Part shown: one piece after another, positions 8,693-18,731 of the stretch | Layout: each line of letters begins with the position of its first letter | Numbering within the stretch: the stretch's first letter is position 1 | Assembly (NCBI RefSeq): GCF_000829435.1 | Contig: NZ_JXRP01000013.1 | Location: 1 to 64,000, forward strand | Length of the DNA: 64,000 nt | Source of the DNA: Jeotgalibacillus soli | GTDB taxonomy: Bacteria > Bacillota > Bacilli > Bacillales > Jeotgalibacillaceae | Direction: 5' to 3' | The notes under the pieces: model-generated | The model's database searches: none | What the model was told of the DNA's origin: nothing | Seen by the model: the letters and a program-made list of their open reading frames with translations, nothing else | Made by a program: the position numbers and the translations under genes

Positions 8693-10895
8693 ACCAACTG
8701 CTGAGATTATTAAAGAAGAAAAAATATACAGTCAAATGGGATTAACGGATGAAGAATTCCAAATGGTCGAGAACATTTTAGGGCGTCTTCCAAACTATAC
8801 AGAAACAGGATTGTTTTCTGTCATGTGGTCAGAGCACTGCAGCTACAAAAATTCTAAGCCGCTGCTTAAAAAATTCCCTGTTACTGGCGAACGCGTATTA
8901 CAGGGACCTGGTGAAGGTGCCGGAATCGTTGATATTGGAGACGGACAAGCGGTAGCATTCAAAATTGAAAGCCATAACCATCCATCTGCAATTGAGCCAT
9001 ATCAAGGTGCAGCAACAGGTGTGGGAGGAATTATTCGAGACGTATTTTCGATGGGAGCAAGACCAATCGCTGTGCTAAACTCTCTTCGTTTTGGAGAATT
9101 GCAAACCCCTCGCGTGAAATACTTGTTTGAAGAAGTAGTAGCAGGGATCGCAGGCTACGGAAACTGTATTGGGATTCCAACAGTAGGCGGAGAAGTTCAG
9201 TTTGACGCTTCTTATGATGGAAATCCGCTTGTTAACGCGATGTGCGTTGGTTTAATTGACCATAAAGACATCCAAAAAGGTCAGGCAAAGGGTGTCGGCA
9301 ATACAGTCATGTACGTTGGAGCGAAAACGGGCCGTGATGGTATTCACGGTGCGACATTTGCATCGGAGGAATTGAGTGACTCTTCTGATGAAAAGCGCCC
9401 GGCAGTTCAAGTTGGGGACCCATTTATGGAGAAGCTCTTGCTTGAAGCATGTCTTGAGCTAATTAAGTCTGATGCGCTGATCGGTATTCAGGATATGGGT
9501 GCTGCAGGACTCACAAGCTCTAGTGCTGAGATGGCAAGTAAAGCCGGGTCTGGTATTGAGATGAACCTTAACCTGGTACCACAGCGTGAAACAGGCATGA
9601 CAGCGTATGAAATGATGCTGTCTGAATCTCAAGAGCGTATGTTAATTGTAATTGAAAAAGGACGCGAGCAAGAAATTGTGGACCTTTTCCATAAATATGA
9701 TCTTGATTGTGTGTCAGTTGGACATGTAACGGATGATCATAACCTTCGTCTATTGCATAATGGAGAAGTTGTTGCGGATGTTCCGGTAGATGCTTTAGCT
9801 GAAGATGCACCTGTTTACTACAAGCCATCAAGTGAACCAGCATACTATCGTGAATTTAAAGCAATGGAAAATGTTGAGCCAGAGGTAGAAAACCTTGAAG
9901 AAACACTTAACCAATTACTTCAGCAGCCAACCATTGCAAGTAAAGAATGGGTTTATGACCAATATGACTATCAGGTTCGTACAAATACAGTTGTAGCGCC
10001 TGGATCAGATGCTGCTGTGCTTAGAATTCGCGGTACGGAAAAAGCATTGGCGATGACAACGGACTGTAATTCACGCTATTTATATCTTGATCCTGAAGTT
10101 GGAGGCAAGATTGCTGTAGCAGAAGCAGCACGTAACATCGTCTGCTCCGGTGGTATTCCGCTTGCAATCACAGATTGTTTAAATTTCGGTAACCCTGAAA
10201 AGCCGGAAATCTTCTGGCAAATGGAAAAAGCGGTTGATGGAATGAGTGAAGCATGCCGTGAGCTTAATACTCCTGTCATTGGAGGGAACGTTTCGCTATA
10301 CAATGAAACGAACGGCACCGCTGTTTACCCAACTCCTGTAGTAGGAATGGTTGGTCTAATTGAAAACCTATCACATATTACAACACAAGCGTTTAAAAAA
10401 GCCGGCGACCTCGTCTATCTAATTGGGAAAACGAACACAGAATTTGGTGGCAGTGAATTGCAAAAGCTTGTTCATGGCCGTATTTTCGGACAATCGCCTG
10501 CCCTTGATTTAGAAACAGAAAAACAACGTCAACAAGTGCTATTGCAAGCAATTCAACAAGGACTTGTTCAATCTGCCCACGATCTAGCAGAAGGTGGCCT
10601 AGCGGTTGCCCTTGCAGAATCTGTCTTTGGAACAAATGGACTGGGTGTGGATGTTGATACAACTGGCTCGGCAGTAACAGCCCTATTTAGTGAGACACAA
10701 TCACGCTTCTTGGTATCTGTTTCAGCAGAACAAAAAGAGGCATTTGAAGCGGCTGTAAGCGATGCTGTTCAAATTGGTACAGTAACAGATTCAGACACAC
10801 TTGTAATTCGCAACGAAGGAAATACAGTTATCCAACGCTCAGTCAAAGAATATGAGAAGAGCTGGAGAGGAGCTATTTCATGCTTGCTGAACTAA
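8676..10895 (+). CDS. purL: FGAM synthase catalytic subunit PurL (small type)
   Basis: A 739-residue small-type PurL that amidates FGAR with ATP, working with PurS and PurQ. The length and the absence of a fused glutaminase domain agree with separate purS and purQ genes upstream. The catalytic-region motif [10 protein letters not shown] (about 50-59), two AIRS-like ATP-binding halves and the GGVGGIIRD-type glycine-rich loop are visible. TTGGAGGG precedes the ATG inside purQ. It overlaps purF by 16 bases. Confidence 0.96.
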   Translation: MSLLLEPTAEIIKEEKIYSQMGLTDEEFQMVENILGRLPNYTETGLFSVMWSEHCSYKNSKPLLKKFPVTGERVLQGPGEGAGIVDIGDGQAVAFKIESHNHPSAIEPYQGAATGVGGIIRDVFSMGARPIAVLNSLRFGELQTPRVKYLFEEVVAGIAGYGNCIGIPTVGGEVQFDASYDGNPLVNAMCVGLIDHKDIQKGQAKGVGNTVMYVGAKTGRDGIHGATFASEELSDSSDEKRPAVQVGDPFMEKLLLEACLELIKSDALIGIQDMGAAGLTSSSAEMASKAGSGIEMNLNLVPQRETGMTAYEMMLSESQERMLIVIEKGREQEIVDLFHKYDLDCVSVGHVTDDHNLRLLHNGEVVADVPVDALAEDAPVYYKPSSEPAYYREFKAMENVEPEVENLEETLNQLLQQPTIASKEWVYDQYDYQVRTNTVVAPGSDAAVLRIRGTEKALAMTTDCNSRYLYLDPEVGGKIAVAEAARNIVCSGGIPLAITDCLNFGNPEKPEIFWQMEKAVDGMSEACRELNTPVIGGNVSLYNETNGTAVYPTPVVGMVGLIENLSHITTQAFKKAGDLVYLIGKTNTEFGGSELQKLVHGRIFGQSPALDLETEKQRQQVLLQAIQQGLVQSAHDLAEGGLAVALAESVFGTNGLGVDVDTTGSAVTALFSETQSRFLVSVSAEQKEAFEAAVSDAVQIGTVTDSDTLVIRNEGNTVIQRSVKEYEKSWRGAISCLLN

Positions 10896-12301
10896 AAGGC
10901 TTAAATGAAGAGTGCGGCGTATTTGGAGTTTGGGGTCATGAAAAAGCGGCACAATTAACCTACTATGGTCTGCAAAGCCTGCAGCACCGTGGACAAGAAG
11001 GTGCCGGTATTGTTGTGTCGGACGGAATGAAGCTTACCGGATATAAAGGTGAGGGACTTGTCACTGAAGTATTCAGCCAGTCAAAGCTTGATGAATTAAA
11101 AGGCTACGGAGCTGTAGGCCACGTTCGCTACGCAACTGCTGGAGGCGGCGGATATGAAAATGTTCAGCCATTGCTTTTTCAATCCCAAACCGGGGGCCTT
11201 GCACTTGCTCATAACGGCAATTTAGTTAATGCGAATGCATTGAAGCACATGCTGGAACGTCAGGGAAGCATTTTGCAAACAACCTCTGATACAGAAGTGC
11301 TGGCGCATTTAATTAGAAGAAGCGGCTACGATGAGTTAAAGGAGCGCGTGAAAAACGCGCTCACGATGTTAAAAGGTGCGTATGCATTTGTCATCATGAC
11401 GGAAAATGAACTGATGGTCGCGTTGGATCCAAACGGCTTGCGCCCATTGTCTCTTGGCCAAATTGGAGATGGATACGTTGTAGCATCTGAGACGTGTGCG
11501 TTTGATATTATTGGAGCGGAGTATATTCGTTCTGTTGAACCTGGAGAAATTATTATTATCAACGATGAAGGAATGCGTTCAGAACGTTTTACGTACGCGA
11601 CAAATCGTTCAATCTGTTCAATGGAATATATTTATTTTTCACGACCAGACAGTGATATTGATGGGATAAATATTCATAGTGCCCGCAAACGTCTAGGCAA
11701 GCAGCTGGCTGTAGAATTTCCTGTTGAAGCGGACGTTGTAACAGGTGTTCCTGATTCAAGTATTTCCGCTGCGATCGGGTATGCAGAGGCAACGGGCATT
11801 CCGTATGAAATGGGCTTGATTAAAAACCGCTATATAGGACGTACCTTTATTCAGCCTTCTCAAGAACTGCGAGAGCAAGGCGTGAAGATGAAGCTGTCTC
11901 CTGTGCGCGGTGTTGTAGAGGGAAAAAGAGTCGTTATGGTCGATGATTCGATTGTACGCGGTACGACAAGCCGCAGAATCGTCAACATGCTTAAAGATGC
12001 TGGAGCAACTGAAGTGCATGTAATCATTAGCTCACCGCCTATAAAGAATCCATGCTTTTATGGAATCGATACAAGTACGCATGAAGAATTAATTGCTTCT
12101 AAAAATTCTATAGAAGAAATTCGCAAGATTATTGGTGCTGATTCATTAAGCTTTTTGAGTGTTGATGGCTTGGTAAATGCCATTGGTCGTCAAGATACCG
12201 ATGAAAACCGCGGGCACTGTCTTGCATGCTTTACAGGGAAATACCCGACTGAAATCTATCCAGATACGTTGCATCCATACGAGAAAGAGCTTATTCGCTA
12301 G
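10880..12301 (+). CDS. purF: Amidophosphoribosyltransferase
   Basis: A 473-residue glutamine-PRPP amidotransferase that makes phosphoribosylamine, the committed step. As in B. subtilis, an 11-residue propeptide ([11 protein letters not shown]) precedes the catalytic Cys12, which becomes N-terminal after processing. The PRPP loop [16 protein letters not shown] is intact. Cysteines expected to hold the 4Fe-4S cluster are present ([22 protein letters not shown]), suggesting oxygen-sensitive stability as in B. subtilis. Confidence 0.96.
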   Translation: MLAELKGLNEECGVFGVWGHEKAAQLTYYGLQSLQHRGQEGAGIVVSDGMKLTGYKGEGLVTEVFSQSKLDELKGYGAVGHVRYATAGGGGYENVQPLLFQSQTGGLALAHNGNLVNANALKHMLERQGSILQTTSDTEVLAHLIRRSGYDELKERVKNALTMLKGAYAFVIMTENELMVALDPNGLRPLSLGQIGDGYVVASETCAFDIIGAEYIRSVEPGEIIIINDEGMRSERFTYATNRSICSMEYIYFSRPDSDIDGINIHSARKRLGKQLAVEFPVEADVVTGVPDSSISAAIGYAEATGIPYEMGLIKNRYIGRTFIQPSQELREQGVKMKLSPVRGVVEGKRVVMVDDSIVRGTTSRRIVNMLKDAGATEVHVIISSPPIKNPCFYGIDTSTHEELIASKNSIEEIRKIIGADSLSFLSVDGLVNAIGRQDTDENRGHCLACFTGKYPTEIYPDTLHPYEKELIR

Positions 12302-12312
12302 GGGGAAGAAAG

Positions 12313-13359
12313 ATGTCGAATGCTTATCGCCAAGCTGGCGTTGATATTGAAGCAGGCTACGAAGCTGTAGAACGAATGAAAAAACATGTGAAAAGAACAA
12401 CACGTCCAGGTGTAATGGGACCGTTTGGAAGCTTTGGAGGCATGTTTGATCTGTCATCACTAAATTACAAAGAGCCTGTACTTATTTCAGGAACAGATGG
12501 AGTAGGAACGAAGCTTCGTCTTGCCTTTGCAATGGATCGCCATGATACAATCGGTGTCGATTGTGTTGCGATGTGCGTCAATGACATAATCGCTCAAGGT
12601 GCAGAGCCTCTTTATTTCTTGGATTACCTGGCTGTGGGAAAAGCAGTACCTGAAAAAATAGAGCAGCTTGTCAGGGGAATTGCAGATGGATGTGAACAGT
12701 CCGGCTGTGCATTAATTGGCGGTGAAACGGCAGAAATGCCTGGCATGTATGAAGAGGACGAATACGACATGGCAGGCTTCGCTGTTGGAGCCGCTGAGAA
12801 GAAGGAAATTATCACAGGCGAAGGAATCGAAGCGGGCAATGTATTAATTGGTCTTCCTTCAAGCGGTATTCACAGTAATGGCTATTCTCTCGTACGTAAA
12901 GCCTTGCTTGAGAAAAAAGGCTACTCTCTAGCTGAACCACTTGAGGGCTGTGAGCAGCCGCTTGGCGATGTGCTGCTCACACCAACAAGAATTTATGCCA
13001 AAGCTATTTTGCCTTTGCGTAAAGAAATTGAGATTAAAGGAATGGCTCATGTGACGGGCGGAGGATTTTACGAAAATTTACCGAGAATGCTTCCTGACGG
13101 CTTGGGTGTATCGATTAACCTAGGCAGCTGGCCGGTCCAAGAAATCTTTTCGGTGATTGGAGAAGCAGCTGAAATGACGACAGATGAGCTGTTCCATGTC
13201 TTTAATATGGGAATTGGCTTTGTTGTGGCTGTACCTAAGGATGCTGCTCATGATGCACTTAAATCTTTGCATGCACGCGGAGAAGCAGCCTACATCATTG
13301 GTCAAGTGACGAAACAGGAAAACGACGAGCGTGTTACATTTGTAGATTCAGCTCTCTAA
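12313..13359 (+). CDS. purM: AIR synthetase (FGAM cyclo-ligase)
   Basis: A 348-residue PurM that closes the imidazole ring of AIR from FGAM and ATP. Motifs [36 protein letters not shown] and [14 protein letters not shown] are all intact. GGGGGAAG precedes the ATG. Its stop is 29 bases before the chosen purN start. Confidence 0.96.
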   Translation: MSNAYRQAGVDIEAGYEAVERMKKHVKRTTRPGVMGPFGSFGGMFDLSSLNYKEPVLISGTDGVGTKLRLAFAMDRHDTIGVDCVAMCVNDIIAQGAEPLYFLDYLAVGKAVPEKIEQLVRGIADGCEQSGCALIGGETAEMPGMYEEDEYDMAGFAVGAAEKKEIITGEGIEAGNVLIGLPSSGIHSNGYSLVRKALLEKKGYSLAEPLEGCEQPLGDVLLTPTRIYAKAILPLRKEIEIKGMAHVTGGGFYENLPRMLPDGLGVSINLGSWPVQEIFSVIGEAAEMTTDELFHVFNMGIGFVVAVPKDAAHDALKSLHARGEAAYIIGQVTKQENDERVTFVDSAL

Positions 13360-13388
13360 TGACAGATTGTAAAACCAGGAGGCTTATG

Positions 13389-13985
13389 ATGAAGAAAATA
13401 GCTGTGTTTGCATCAGGAAGCGGCAGTAATTTTCAAGCCATTGTTGATGCCATTGACCAAGGAGAACTAGCGGCCAAGGTCGAACTGCTTGTTTGTGATA
13501 AGCCGAATGCTTATGTTGTGGAAAGAGCTCAAAAGGCTGGCGTGGATGTGCTTACGTTTCAAGCGAAGGAGTTCTCCTCCAAGGAAGCCTATGAGCGTGA
13601 AATTGCTGAAAAACTGGCAGAGAAAGAGATTGAGTGGATTGTACTTGCAGGCTTTATGAGACTGATAGGAACGGTTCTCTTAACGAAGTATCAGAATCGT
13701 ATCATTAACATTCACCCTTCTCTTTTGCCTGCTTTTCCTGGGAAAGACGCAATTGGACAAGCAATTGATTACGGGGTAAAGATCTTTGGTGTCACCGTTC
13801 ATTACGTAGATGAGGGGATGGACACTGGTGCCATCATCTCTCAGCAAGTGTTTGAATGTGAAGATGAGATGACCCGTGACGCAATCGAAGAGCAGATTCA
13901 TAAAATCGAGCATCAGCTTTATCCATCTACATTGCAGATGCTTTTTACTGCAGGTGCAAAGGATCCATCTTTACAACAGAAGTAA
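13389..13985 (+). CDS. purN: Phosphoribosylglycinamide formyltransferase
   Basis: A 198-residue, 10-formyl-THF-dependent GART enzyme that formylates GAR. The N-terminal KKIAVFASGSGSNFQA and the catalytic INIHPSLLPAFPG with a downstream HYVDEGMDTG are intact. I choose the ATG at 13389 because AGGAGG at 13377-13382 is 6 bases upstream. The ATG at 13386 is only 3 bases away, and a longer frame to 13359 has no ribosome site. Confidence 0.95.
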   Translation: MKKIAVFASGSGSNFQAIVDAIDQGELAAKVELLVCDKPNAYVVERAQKAGVDVLTFQAKEFSSKEAYEREIAEKLAEKEIEWIVLAGFMRLIGTVLLTKYQNRIINIHPSLLPAFPGKDAIGQAIDYGVKIFGVTVHYVDEGMDTGAIISQQVFECEDEMTRDAIEEQIHKIEHQLYPSTLQMLFTAGAKDPSLQQK

Positions 13986-14024
13986 GGCGGATAAGAGAGA
14001 CAATGAATGGAGGATTTTTTTGTT

Positions 14025-15560
14025 ATGACGAAGCGAGCGTTAATAAGTGTTTCAGACAAAACAGGCATTATTGAATTTGCAGAAGCGCTTCAATCCCTAG
14101 GCTATGAAATTTTATCAACAGGCGGAACGAAGAGCCTGCTTAAGGAGAACAATGTTGAAGTAACGGGGGTTGATGAAGTAACGGGATTCCCTGAAATATT
14201 GGAAGGAAGAGTGAAGACTCTTCATCCATCCATTCACGGAGGATTGCTTGCAAAACAAGATAATGAATCACATCTTAAGCAGCTTGAAGAGCAAGGCATT
14301 AAGCCGATTGACCTTGTGTGTGTCAATCTGTATCCTTTTCAGCAAACCATTGCTAAATCAAATGTTAGCATTGACGAAGCAATTGAAAATATTGATATTG
14401 GTGGTCCAACGATGCTTCGTGCGTCTGCAAAAAACCATGCATATATTACAGTAATTGTGGATGCAGCTGATTATGGTACTGTCATTGAGCAGCTGCAGCA
14501 GGATGGTAAAGTGGATGCTGAAACTCGACGCAAGCTTGCTGCAAAGGTTTTCCGCCATACAGCTGCTTATGACGCGTATATTTCACAGTATTTGACGAAG
14601 GTAGCAGGAGAAGAAAATCCTGAGCGCATGACGATTACATATGAGCGCAAGCAGGATCTTAGATACGGAGAAAACCCACATCAAAAAGCGGCATTTTACC
14701 GTAACCCGCTAGGCTCTGAATTTTCAATAGCTCATGCTCGCCAGCATCACGGCAAAGAGCTTTCTTATAATAATATTAAAGATGCAGATGCTGCCCTTCA
14801 AATTGTAAAAGAATATGATGAGGCGGCTGCGGTTGCGGTTAAGCATATGAATCCATGTGGAGTAGGTACGGGATCAAGTCCTTCAGAAGCATTTGAAAAA
14901 GCGTATGAAGCAGATCCAACCTCTATTTTTGGAGGGATTGTTGCTTTCAACCGAGCAGTGGATGGAAAAACAGCTCAAAAGCTCGTCGACATTTTCCTTG
15001 AAATCATTATTGCGCCTGCGTTTTCGGAAGAGGCGCTGGAAATACTTAAGTCAAAGAAGAATCTACGTCTTTTAACGGTTCCTTTCGATCGTCAAACGGA
15101 TCACGAGTATGTATATACTTCAGTTGAAGGCGGCTTGCTTGTTCAGGATCAAGATAGCTTTACACTAGAAGATGCAGATGTTCGCGTTGTGACAAAACGT
15201 CAGCCTACAGATGAAGAATGGGCCGCAATGAAGATGGGCTGGAAGGTAGTGAAGCACGTTAAATCAAATGCAATCGTCGTTTCTGACGATCAAATGACAC
15301 TCGGAATTGGAGCAGGTCAGATGAACCGGGTAGGAGCGGCTGCCATTGCGCTGCAGCAGGCAGGTGAACGTGCTAAAGGAGCAAGTTTAGCATCCGATGC
15401 GTTCTTCCCGATGGATGACACGGTAGAAGCTGCTGCTAAAGCGGGAATTACAGCGATCATTCAGCCAGGAGGCTCTGTGCGCGACGAGGATTCGATTCGC
15501 AAAGCGGACGATTATGGTATTGCAATGGTCTTAACGGGCGTTCGTCACTTTAAACACTAA
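14025..15560 (+). CDS. purH: Bifunctional AICAR transformylase/IMP cyclohydrolase
   Basis: A 511-residue enzyme for the last two steps to IMP. The N-terminal IMP cyclohydrolase (MGS-like) domain covers about 1-195 ([25 protein letters not shown]). The AICAR transformylase domain follows, with KHMNPCGVG and the C-terminal [10 protein letters not shown] region. The ATG at 14025 follows TGGAGG at about 10 bases; an upstream ATG at 14007 has a weak site. It is followed by a strong hairpin before purD. Confidence 0.95.
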   Translation: MTKRALISVSDKTGIIEFAEALQSLGYEILSTGGTKSLLKENNVEVTGVDEVTGFPEILEGRVKTLHPSIHGGLLAKQDNESHLKQLEEQGIKPIDLVCVNLYPFQQTIAKSNVSIDEAIENIDIGGPTMLRASAKNHAYITVIVDAADYGTVIEQLQQDGKVDAETRRKLAAKVFRHTAAYDAYISQYLTKVAGEENPERMTITYERKQDLRYGENPHQKAAFYRNPLGSEFSIAHARQHHGKELSYNNIKDADAALQIVKEYDEAAAVAVKHMNPCGVGTGSSPSEAFEKAYEADPTSIFGGIVAFNRAVDGKTAQKLVDIFLEIIIAPAFSEEALEILKSKKNLRLLTVPFDRQTDHEYVYTSVEGGLLVQDQDSFTLEDADVRVVTKRQPTDEEWAAMKMGWKVVKHVKSNAIVVSDDQMTLGIGAGQMNRVGAAAIALQQAGERAKGASLASDAFFPMDDTVEAAAKAGITAIIQPGGSVRDEDSIRKADDYGIAMVLTGVRHFKH

Positions 15561-15635
15561 TATAATCCTTACTAAAAGCGTGAAATGTTCCATGTCAAAA
15601 GCATCACACGCAATCATTCATGTCCATGTCAATGA

Positions 15636-15666
15636 GGCTGACTCATAAGTTTTGAGTCAGCCTTTT
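15636..15666 (+). terminator. Strong terminator-like hairpin between purH and purD
   Basis: A perfect 10-bp stem GGCTGACTCA/TGAGTCAGCC (15636-15645 with 15653-15662) is followed by TTTT. It lies 35 bases before the purD start codon, inside what is usually one operon. It may cause partial termination before the last gene. Confidence 0.7.
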
Positions 15667-15700
15667 CCATCATAACCGTAATCAATAGGAGGAATGAAAA

Positions 15701-16966
15701 ATGAATGTACTTGTAATCGGAAGTGGAGGAAGAGAGCACGCCATTTGCTGGACGCTTGATCAGGCTCCTTCTGTAGAAAAGGTTTATTGTGCACCGGGAA
15801 ATGCCGGGATTTCTCAACATGCAGAATGTGTGGCAATTGGTCAAAGTGACCAGCCTGCATTAATTCAGTTTGCTAAAGAAAATCAAATTGCCCTTACAAT
15901 TGTCGGTCCTGAGCAGCCATTATCGGAAGGAATTGTCGACGCCTTTCAAAAAGAAGGACTTGCGATTTTTGGTCCAACACAAAAGGCAGCCATTATCGAA
16001 GGCAGCAAATCATTTGCGAAGGATCTAATGAAAAAATATAATGTCCCAACTGCCGGGTACGAAGTGTTTACAGATGCAGAAGAAGCGAAAACATACATAA
16101 AAGAACAAGGAGCACCCATTGTCATTAAAGCAGACGGACTTGCAGCCGGAAAAGGTGTAGTTGTAGCCATGACGGAAGAAGAGGCGCTTTCTGCAGTAGA
16201 AGATATGCTTGTCCATGGTCAATTCGGTTCTTCCTCCCGTCAAATTGTCGTTGAGGAATTTTTGGAAGGGGAAGAATTTTCTTTTATGTCACTTGTCCAT
16301 CACGATACCATTTTGCCGCTTGAAATGGCACAGGATCACAAAAGAGCGTTTGATGGAGATCAAGGACCGAATACAGGAGGCATGGGAGCATACTCACCTG
16401 TTCTTCAGATGACGAAAGAGATCACTGCACAAGCACTTGAGACCATTGTGAAACCCGTTGTGGATGCAATGATACAAGAAGATCGATCCTTTACCGGTGT
16501 TCTGTATGCAGGACTAATTCTGACTGAGAATGGACCTAAGGTCATTGAATTTAATGCCCGTTTTGGTGACCCTGAAACACAGGTTGTCCTGCCGAGATTA
16601 AAATCAGACTTTGCTCAAGCTGTCATTTCTCTATTAAATGGAGAGGCTTCTTCTTTAGAGTGGAGCGATCAGCATGTAGTAGGTGTTGTACTTGCTGCCA
16701 ATGGATATCCAAGAGACTATGATAAATATATTCCACTGGATTCTTTCGAGGAGACAAGAGATGATACATTAATCTTTCATGCAGGAACAGAACGAAAAGA
16801 AAATAAGCTTGTATCCAATGGTGGAAGAGTTTTGCTTGCTGCAGCACAGGGAAATACAGTAAAAGAAGCGCAGCAAAAAGTATATGAATCTCTTACTGGA
16901 TATAACACGGAAGGGCTTTTTTATCGCAGCGATATCGCGCATCGTGCCATTTATATAAAAGAATAA
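15701..16966 (+). CDS. purD: Phosphoribosylamine-glycine ligase
   Basis: A 421-residue ATP-grasp GAR synthetase that joins phosphoribosylamine and glycine. The N-terminal MNVLVIGSGGREHAICW, the ATP-binding KADGLAAGKGVVVA and the substrate/metal region EFNARFGDPETQ are intact. TAGGAGG precedes the ATG. It is the last pur gene and is followed by a terminator. Confidence 0.96.
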   Translation: MNVLVIGSGGREHAICWTLDQAPSVEKVYCAPGNAGISQHAECVAIGQSDQPALIQFAKENQIALTIVGPEQPLSEGIVDAFQKEGLAIFGPTQKAAIIEGSKSFAKDLMKKYNVPTAGYEVFTDAEEAKTYIKEQGAPIVIKADGLAAGKGVVVAMTEEEALSAVEDMLVHGQFGSSSRQIVVEEFLEGEEFSFMSLVHHDTILPLEMAQDHKRAFDGDQGPNTGGMGAYSPVLQMTKEITAQALETIVKPVVDAMIQEDRSFTGVLYAGLILTENGPKVIEFNARFGDPETQVVLPRLKSDFAQAVISLLNGEASSLEWSDQHVVGVVLAANGYPRDYDKYIPLDSFEETRDDTLIFHAGTERKENKLVSNGGRVLLAAAQGNTVKEAQQKVYESLTGYNTEGLFYRSDIAHRAIYIKE

Positions 16967-16978
16967 GAAGCAGATGAA

Positions 16979-17011
16979 GGAGGATGGTTTAAAAAACCGT
17001 CCTCTTTTTTT
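16979..17011 (+). terminator. Purine operon terminator
   Basis: GAGGATGGTT pairs with AACCGTCCTC (one G-T pair), with an A-rich loop and a run of T. It ends the operon 13 bases after purD. Confidence 0.85.
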
Positions 17012-17678
17012 ATCAGTAAAGTCTTATCATTATTCAATTATCACTGTGAGAAAAAGCCTAACAGTGAGATTAGTAGTTTCAGGTCAGAGGGATAGGGTCT
17101 TTAAAATAAATAGGTTTAGAGATGCCCTATTTCAATATATACAACATGCATTTTGGTTCATTACTTCTATATAAATCACTCAATCCTCTACATTACTTCT
17201 ATCATCGATCCTATCCAGCAAATTTCTTCTCTCTAAAGATCATCATAGGTCTTTATTAAGAAAATGCACTTATATAACTAAGAGTATATACTTTTCTTTA
17301 TAAAGAACATTAAAAAGTGTATTTTTAAAAATCATTAGATAAATAGAGTATTCAGTAGAATAATTGAGGTAATTGTTCTTAATATGAAAAATTTAATCCT
17401 TTCCTCGTTTTTTTAATGTGTATATATCTATTATAATAGAATGCATAAAGTTCGTAATAAAGAACAATTAATTACCTTAATACCCATGAGGAAAGGTTTA
17501 GCGGAAATTACGCATGAATTAAAGCCAGGTAGGGGGAGATGAAATCATGTAACCATCCATATAGAAATTTTAATAATCCTTCATTGGTTTATGTTTGGCG
17601 CAAAAAATAGCCATAGACTAATTAGCACTCAATAACCGGCTATATGACGATTAGATCAATTGAGAAATGAGGAGGAAA
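17012..17678. other. AT-rich non-coding region with a regulated leader
   Basis: No gene is supported here. The left part (17012-17280) shows nothing. From 17280 onward there are several SinR-box-like heptamers, a TATAAT at 17432-17437 and then a leader of about 235 bases to the zinc-ribbon gene. Within the leader is a 23-codon open frame (17539-17610) whose GGGGGA site is too close to its ATG to be convincing. The leader does not match a riboswitch class that I recognise. Confidence 0.5.
17302..17465. promoter_or_regulatory. Possible SinR-regulated promoter region
   Basis: Heptamers resembling the SinR box GTTCTYT occur at 17302-17308 (AAAGAAC, reverse), 17375-17381 (GTTCTTA) and 17459-17465 (AAAGAAC, reverse). 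The last two form an interrupted inverted repeat (GGTAATTGTTCTT against AAGAACAATTAATTACC) around a TATAAT at 17432-17437. No good -35 is seen. A SinR-like gene lies about 1 kb away. The sites are short and the region is AT-rich, so chance is possible. Confidence 0.35.
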
Positions 17679-17894
17679 ATGAAGAAAAAACATTGCTATA
17701 GATGTGAACGATTTTCATATAGTAGTATCGATTCAGGAGTCTGGCTTTGTCCTACCTGTGGTGAAAATTTAGTACTGCAACCTCCTATGAAAGCTATCTC
17801 ATACATTGAAATTAAGATAAATAAACTTAATGATAATCGACAAAAATACCTAGATTTGTATGACAAAAAAGAAAAGTACGTCGAGAATTGTTGA
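17679..17894 (+). CDS. Small zinc-ribbon protein of unknown function
   Basis: A 71-residue protein with a CYRC pair (about 5-8) and a CPTC pair (about 25-28), the spacing of a four-cysteine zinc ribbon. A charged, helical C-terminal part follows (EIKINKLNDNRQKYLDLYDKKEKYVE), possibly a coiled coil. GGAGG at 17671-17675 supports the ATG at 17679 over an earlier in-frame ATG. I do not recognise the family. Its place beside a c-di-GMP riboswitch and SinI/SinR-like genes makes a regulatory role conceivable, but nothing in the protein shows it. Confidence 0.6.
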   Translation: MKKKHCYRCERFSYSSIDSGVWLCPTCGENLVLQPPMKAISYIEIKINKLNDNRQKYLDLYDKKEKYVENC

Positions 17895-18031
17895 TTATAT
17901 CAAAATATTTAGGTATAAACTACTATATTCATCATATAAGCAGAATGATAATATTAAGACAATTGACTTATAGTAAATCGATTATAAATGGACGTTGAAT
18001 GTTGTTGAGCTTGGGGGTGTTACAACAGTAA

Positions 18032-18117
18032 AAGGCAAACCATTTGAAAATTTGGGACGCAAAGCTATCAGGTCTAAGGCATAGAGAGAAAGAATGCTAT
18101 GACGGCTGGGCCGCCTG
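18032..18117 (+). ncRNA. Cyclic-di-GMP-I (GEMM-I) riboswitch aptamer
   Basis: The sequence carries the class I c-di-GMP aptamer blocks in order: GGCAAACCATT at 18034, a GAAA tetraloop at about 18045-18048, GGGACGCAAAGC, the tetraloop receptor GGTCTAAG, a stem GCATAG...CTATG, and the closing GACGGCTGGGCCGCC before GCCT, which pairs with AGGC at 18033-18036. The base equivalent to G20 of Vc2 is G (18034), which favours c-di-GMP over cGAMP. P1 can extend by AGTA (18027-18030) with TACT (18121-18124). TACT alternatively joins a small hairpin AGTACT-ATC-AGTATT just before the ribosome site of the SinI-like gene, so P1 and that hairpin are mutually exclusive. Confidence 0.9.
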
Positions 18118-18150
18118 AAGTACTATCAGTATTTTGGGAGGGGAAATTAT

Positions 18151-18300
18151 TTGGGTCAGCAACAGGAATTGGATATGGAGTGGGTAGCATTAATCAAGGA
18201 AGCTTTAGGGGTCGGGATTACTGAAACAGAAATCTATGATTTTTTTAAAGGAAGCGCTCGTGAAAATGATTATAAAATTAGAAGAATTTGTGCCAGGTAG
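18151..18300 (+). CDS. SinI-like antirepressor, 49 residues, TTG start
   Basis: This short frame encodes a peptide whose core, ELDMEWVALIKEALGVGIT followed by ETEIYDFF, aligns with the dimerisation helices of B. subtilis SinI (LDQEWVELIKEAKEANISPEEI). SinI-type peptides have no DNA-binding domain; they pair with the matching C-terminal helices of SinR and remove it from DNA. The start is TTG, preceded by GGGAGGGG seven bases upstream. It is shorter than SinI at both ends. It lies about 30 bases after the c-di-GMP aptamer and converges on a SinR-like gene. Confidence 0.82.
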   Translation: MGQQQELDMEWVALIKEALGVGITETEIYDFFKGSARENDYKIRRICAR

Positions 18301-18323
18301 CTATCTTAATTTTAATAATGTTT

Positions 18324-18360
18324 AAATGACCTGAGCAGCGACAGCGGCCAGGTCATTTTT
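18324..18360. terminator. Bidirectional terminator between the sinI-like and sinR-like genes
   Basis: AATGACCTG (18325-18333) pairs with CAGGTCATT (18349-18357), with T-runs on both strands. It overlaps the last codon of the minus-strand sinR-like gene and terminates both convergent transcripts. Confidence 0.8.
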
Positions 18361-18673
18361 GATTGATTCGCCATTTATTAAATTCAATGAATTCTTTAAA
18401 CTGTTCTTTAGAAATGCCAGACTCCATTGCTGATTTTGCTAAGTTCATCCAATCGGTGTCAACATTGTTTGGTGAATTATCAGGGTCTAGTAGCGAATTT
18501 ACCGTTACTCCGAGGACGGGTGCAATTTTTTCTAAAAATTGAATAGATGGATTTTGCTGTAGATCTCTTTCTAATGAACTTAAATATGATTTCGCTACAC
18601 CAGCTCTTTCTGCCAGCTCCGATAATGACATCTTTTTCTCTTTGCGTAGAGATTTTACACGATCTCCAATCAT
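18353..18673 (-). CDS. SinR-like transcriptional repressor
   Basis: A 106-residue protein with an N-terminal Xre-type helix-turn-helix (MIGDRVKSLRKEKKMSLSEL, then AERAGVAKSYLSSLER; about 1-60) and a C-terminal Sin dimerisation region (DTDWMNLAKSAMESGISKEQ, then FKEFIEFNKWR; about 75-103). Both halves align closely with B. subtilis SinR, the master repressor of biofilm matrix genes. I use the ATG at 18673, the SinR-type start; a GTG at 18682 is possible. A TATAAT with a spaced -35 lies upstream. It is convergent with the SinI-like gene instead of forming a sinIR operon. Whether it is the orthologue or a paralogue cannot be settled here. Confidence 0.87.
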   Translation of the reverse strand: MIGDRVKSLRKEKKMSLSELAERAGVAKSYLSSLERDLQQNPSIQFLEKIAPVLGVTVNSLLDPDNSPNNVDTDWMNLAKSAMESGISKEQFKEFIEFNKWRINQK

Positions 18674-18701
18674 AGCACTCACACACCTTGAATTTTAATG
18701 A

Positions 18702-18731
18702 ATTATAATCCACAATTTAATATTAACACAA
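18702..18731 (-). promoter_or_regulatory. Likely sigma-A promoter of the sinR-like gene
   Basis: Reading the minus strand, TTGTGT (18731-18726) and TATAAT (18707-18702) are separated by 18 bases. They lie about 30 bases before the start codon. Confidence 0.6.

Noticed and set aside
16974-17174. Plus-strand open frame after purD
   Set aside because: It runs through the purine operon terminator and has no protein resemblance.
17539-17610. 23-codon open frame in the zinc-ribbon gene leader
   Set aside because: Its GGGGGA is only one or two bases from the ATG, too close for initiation, and nothing supports a peptide function.
17963-17988. TTGACT ... TATAAA as promoter for the c-di-GMP riboswitch transcript
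   Set aside because: The spacing is only 14 bases, too short for a sigma-A promoter; the real promoter is unresolved.
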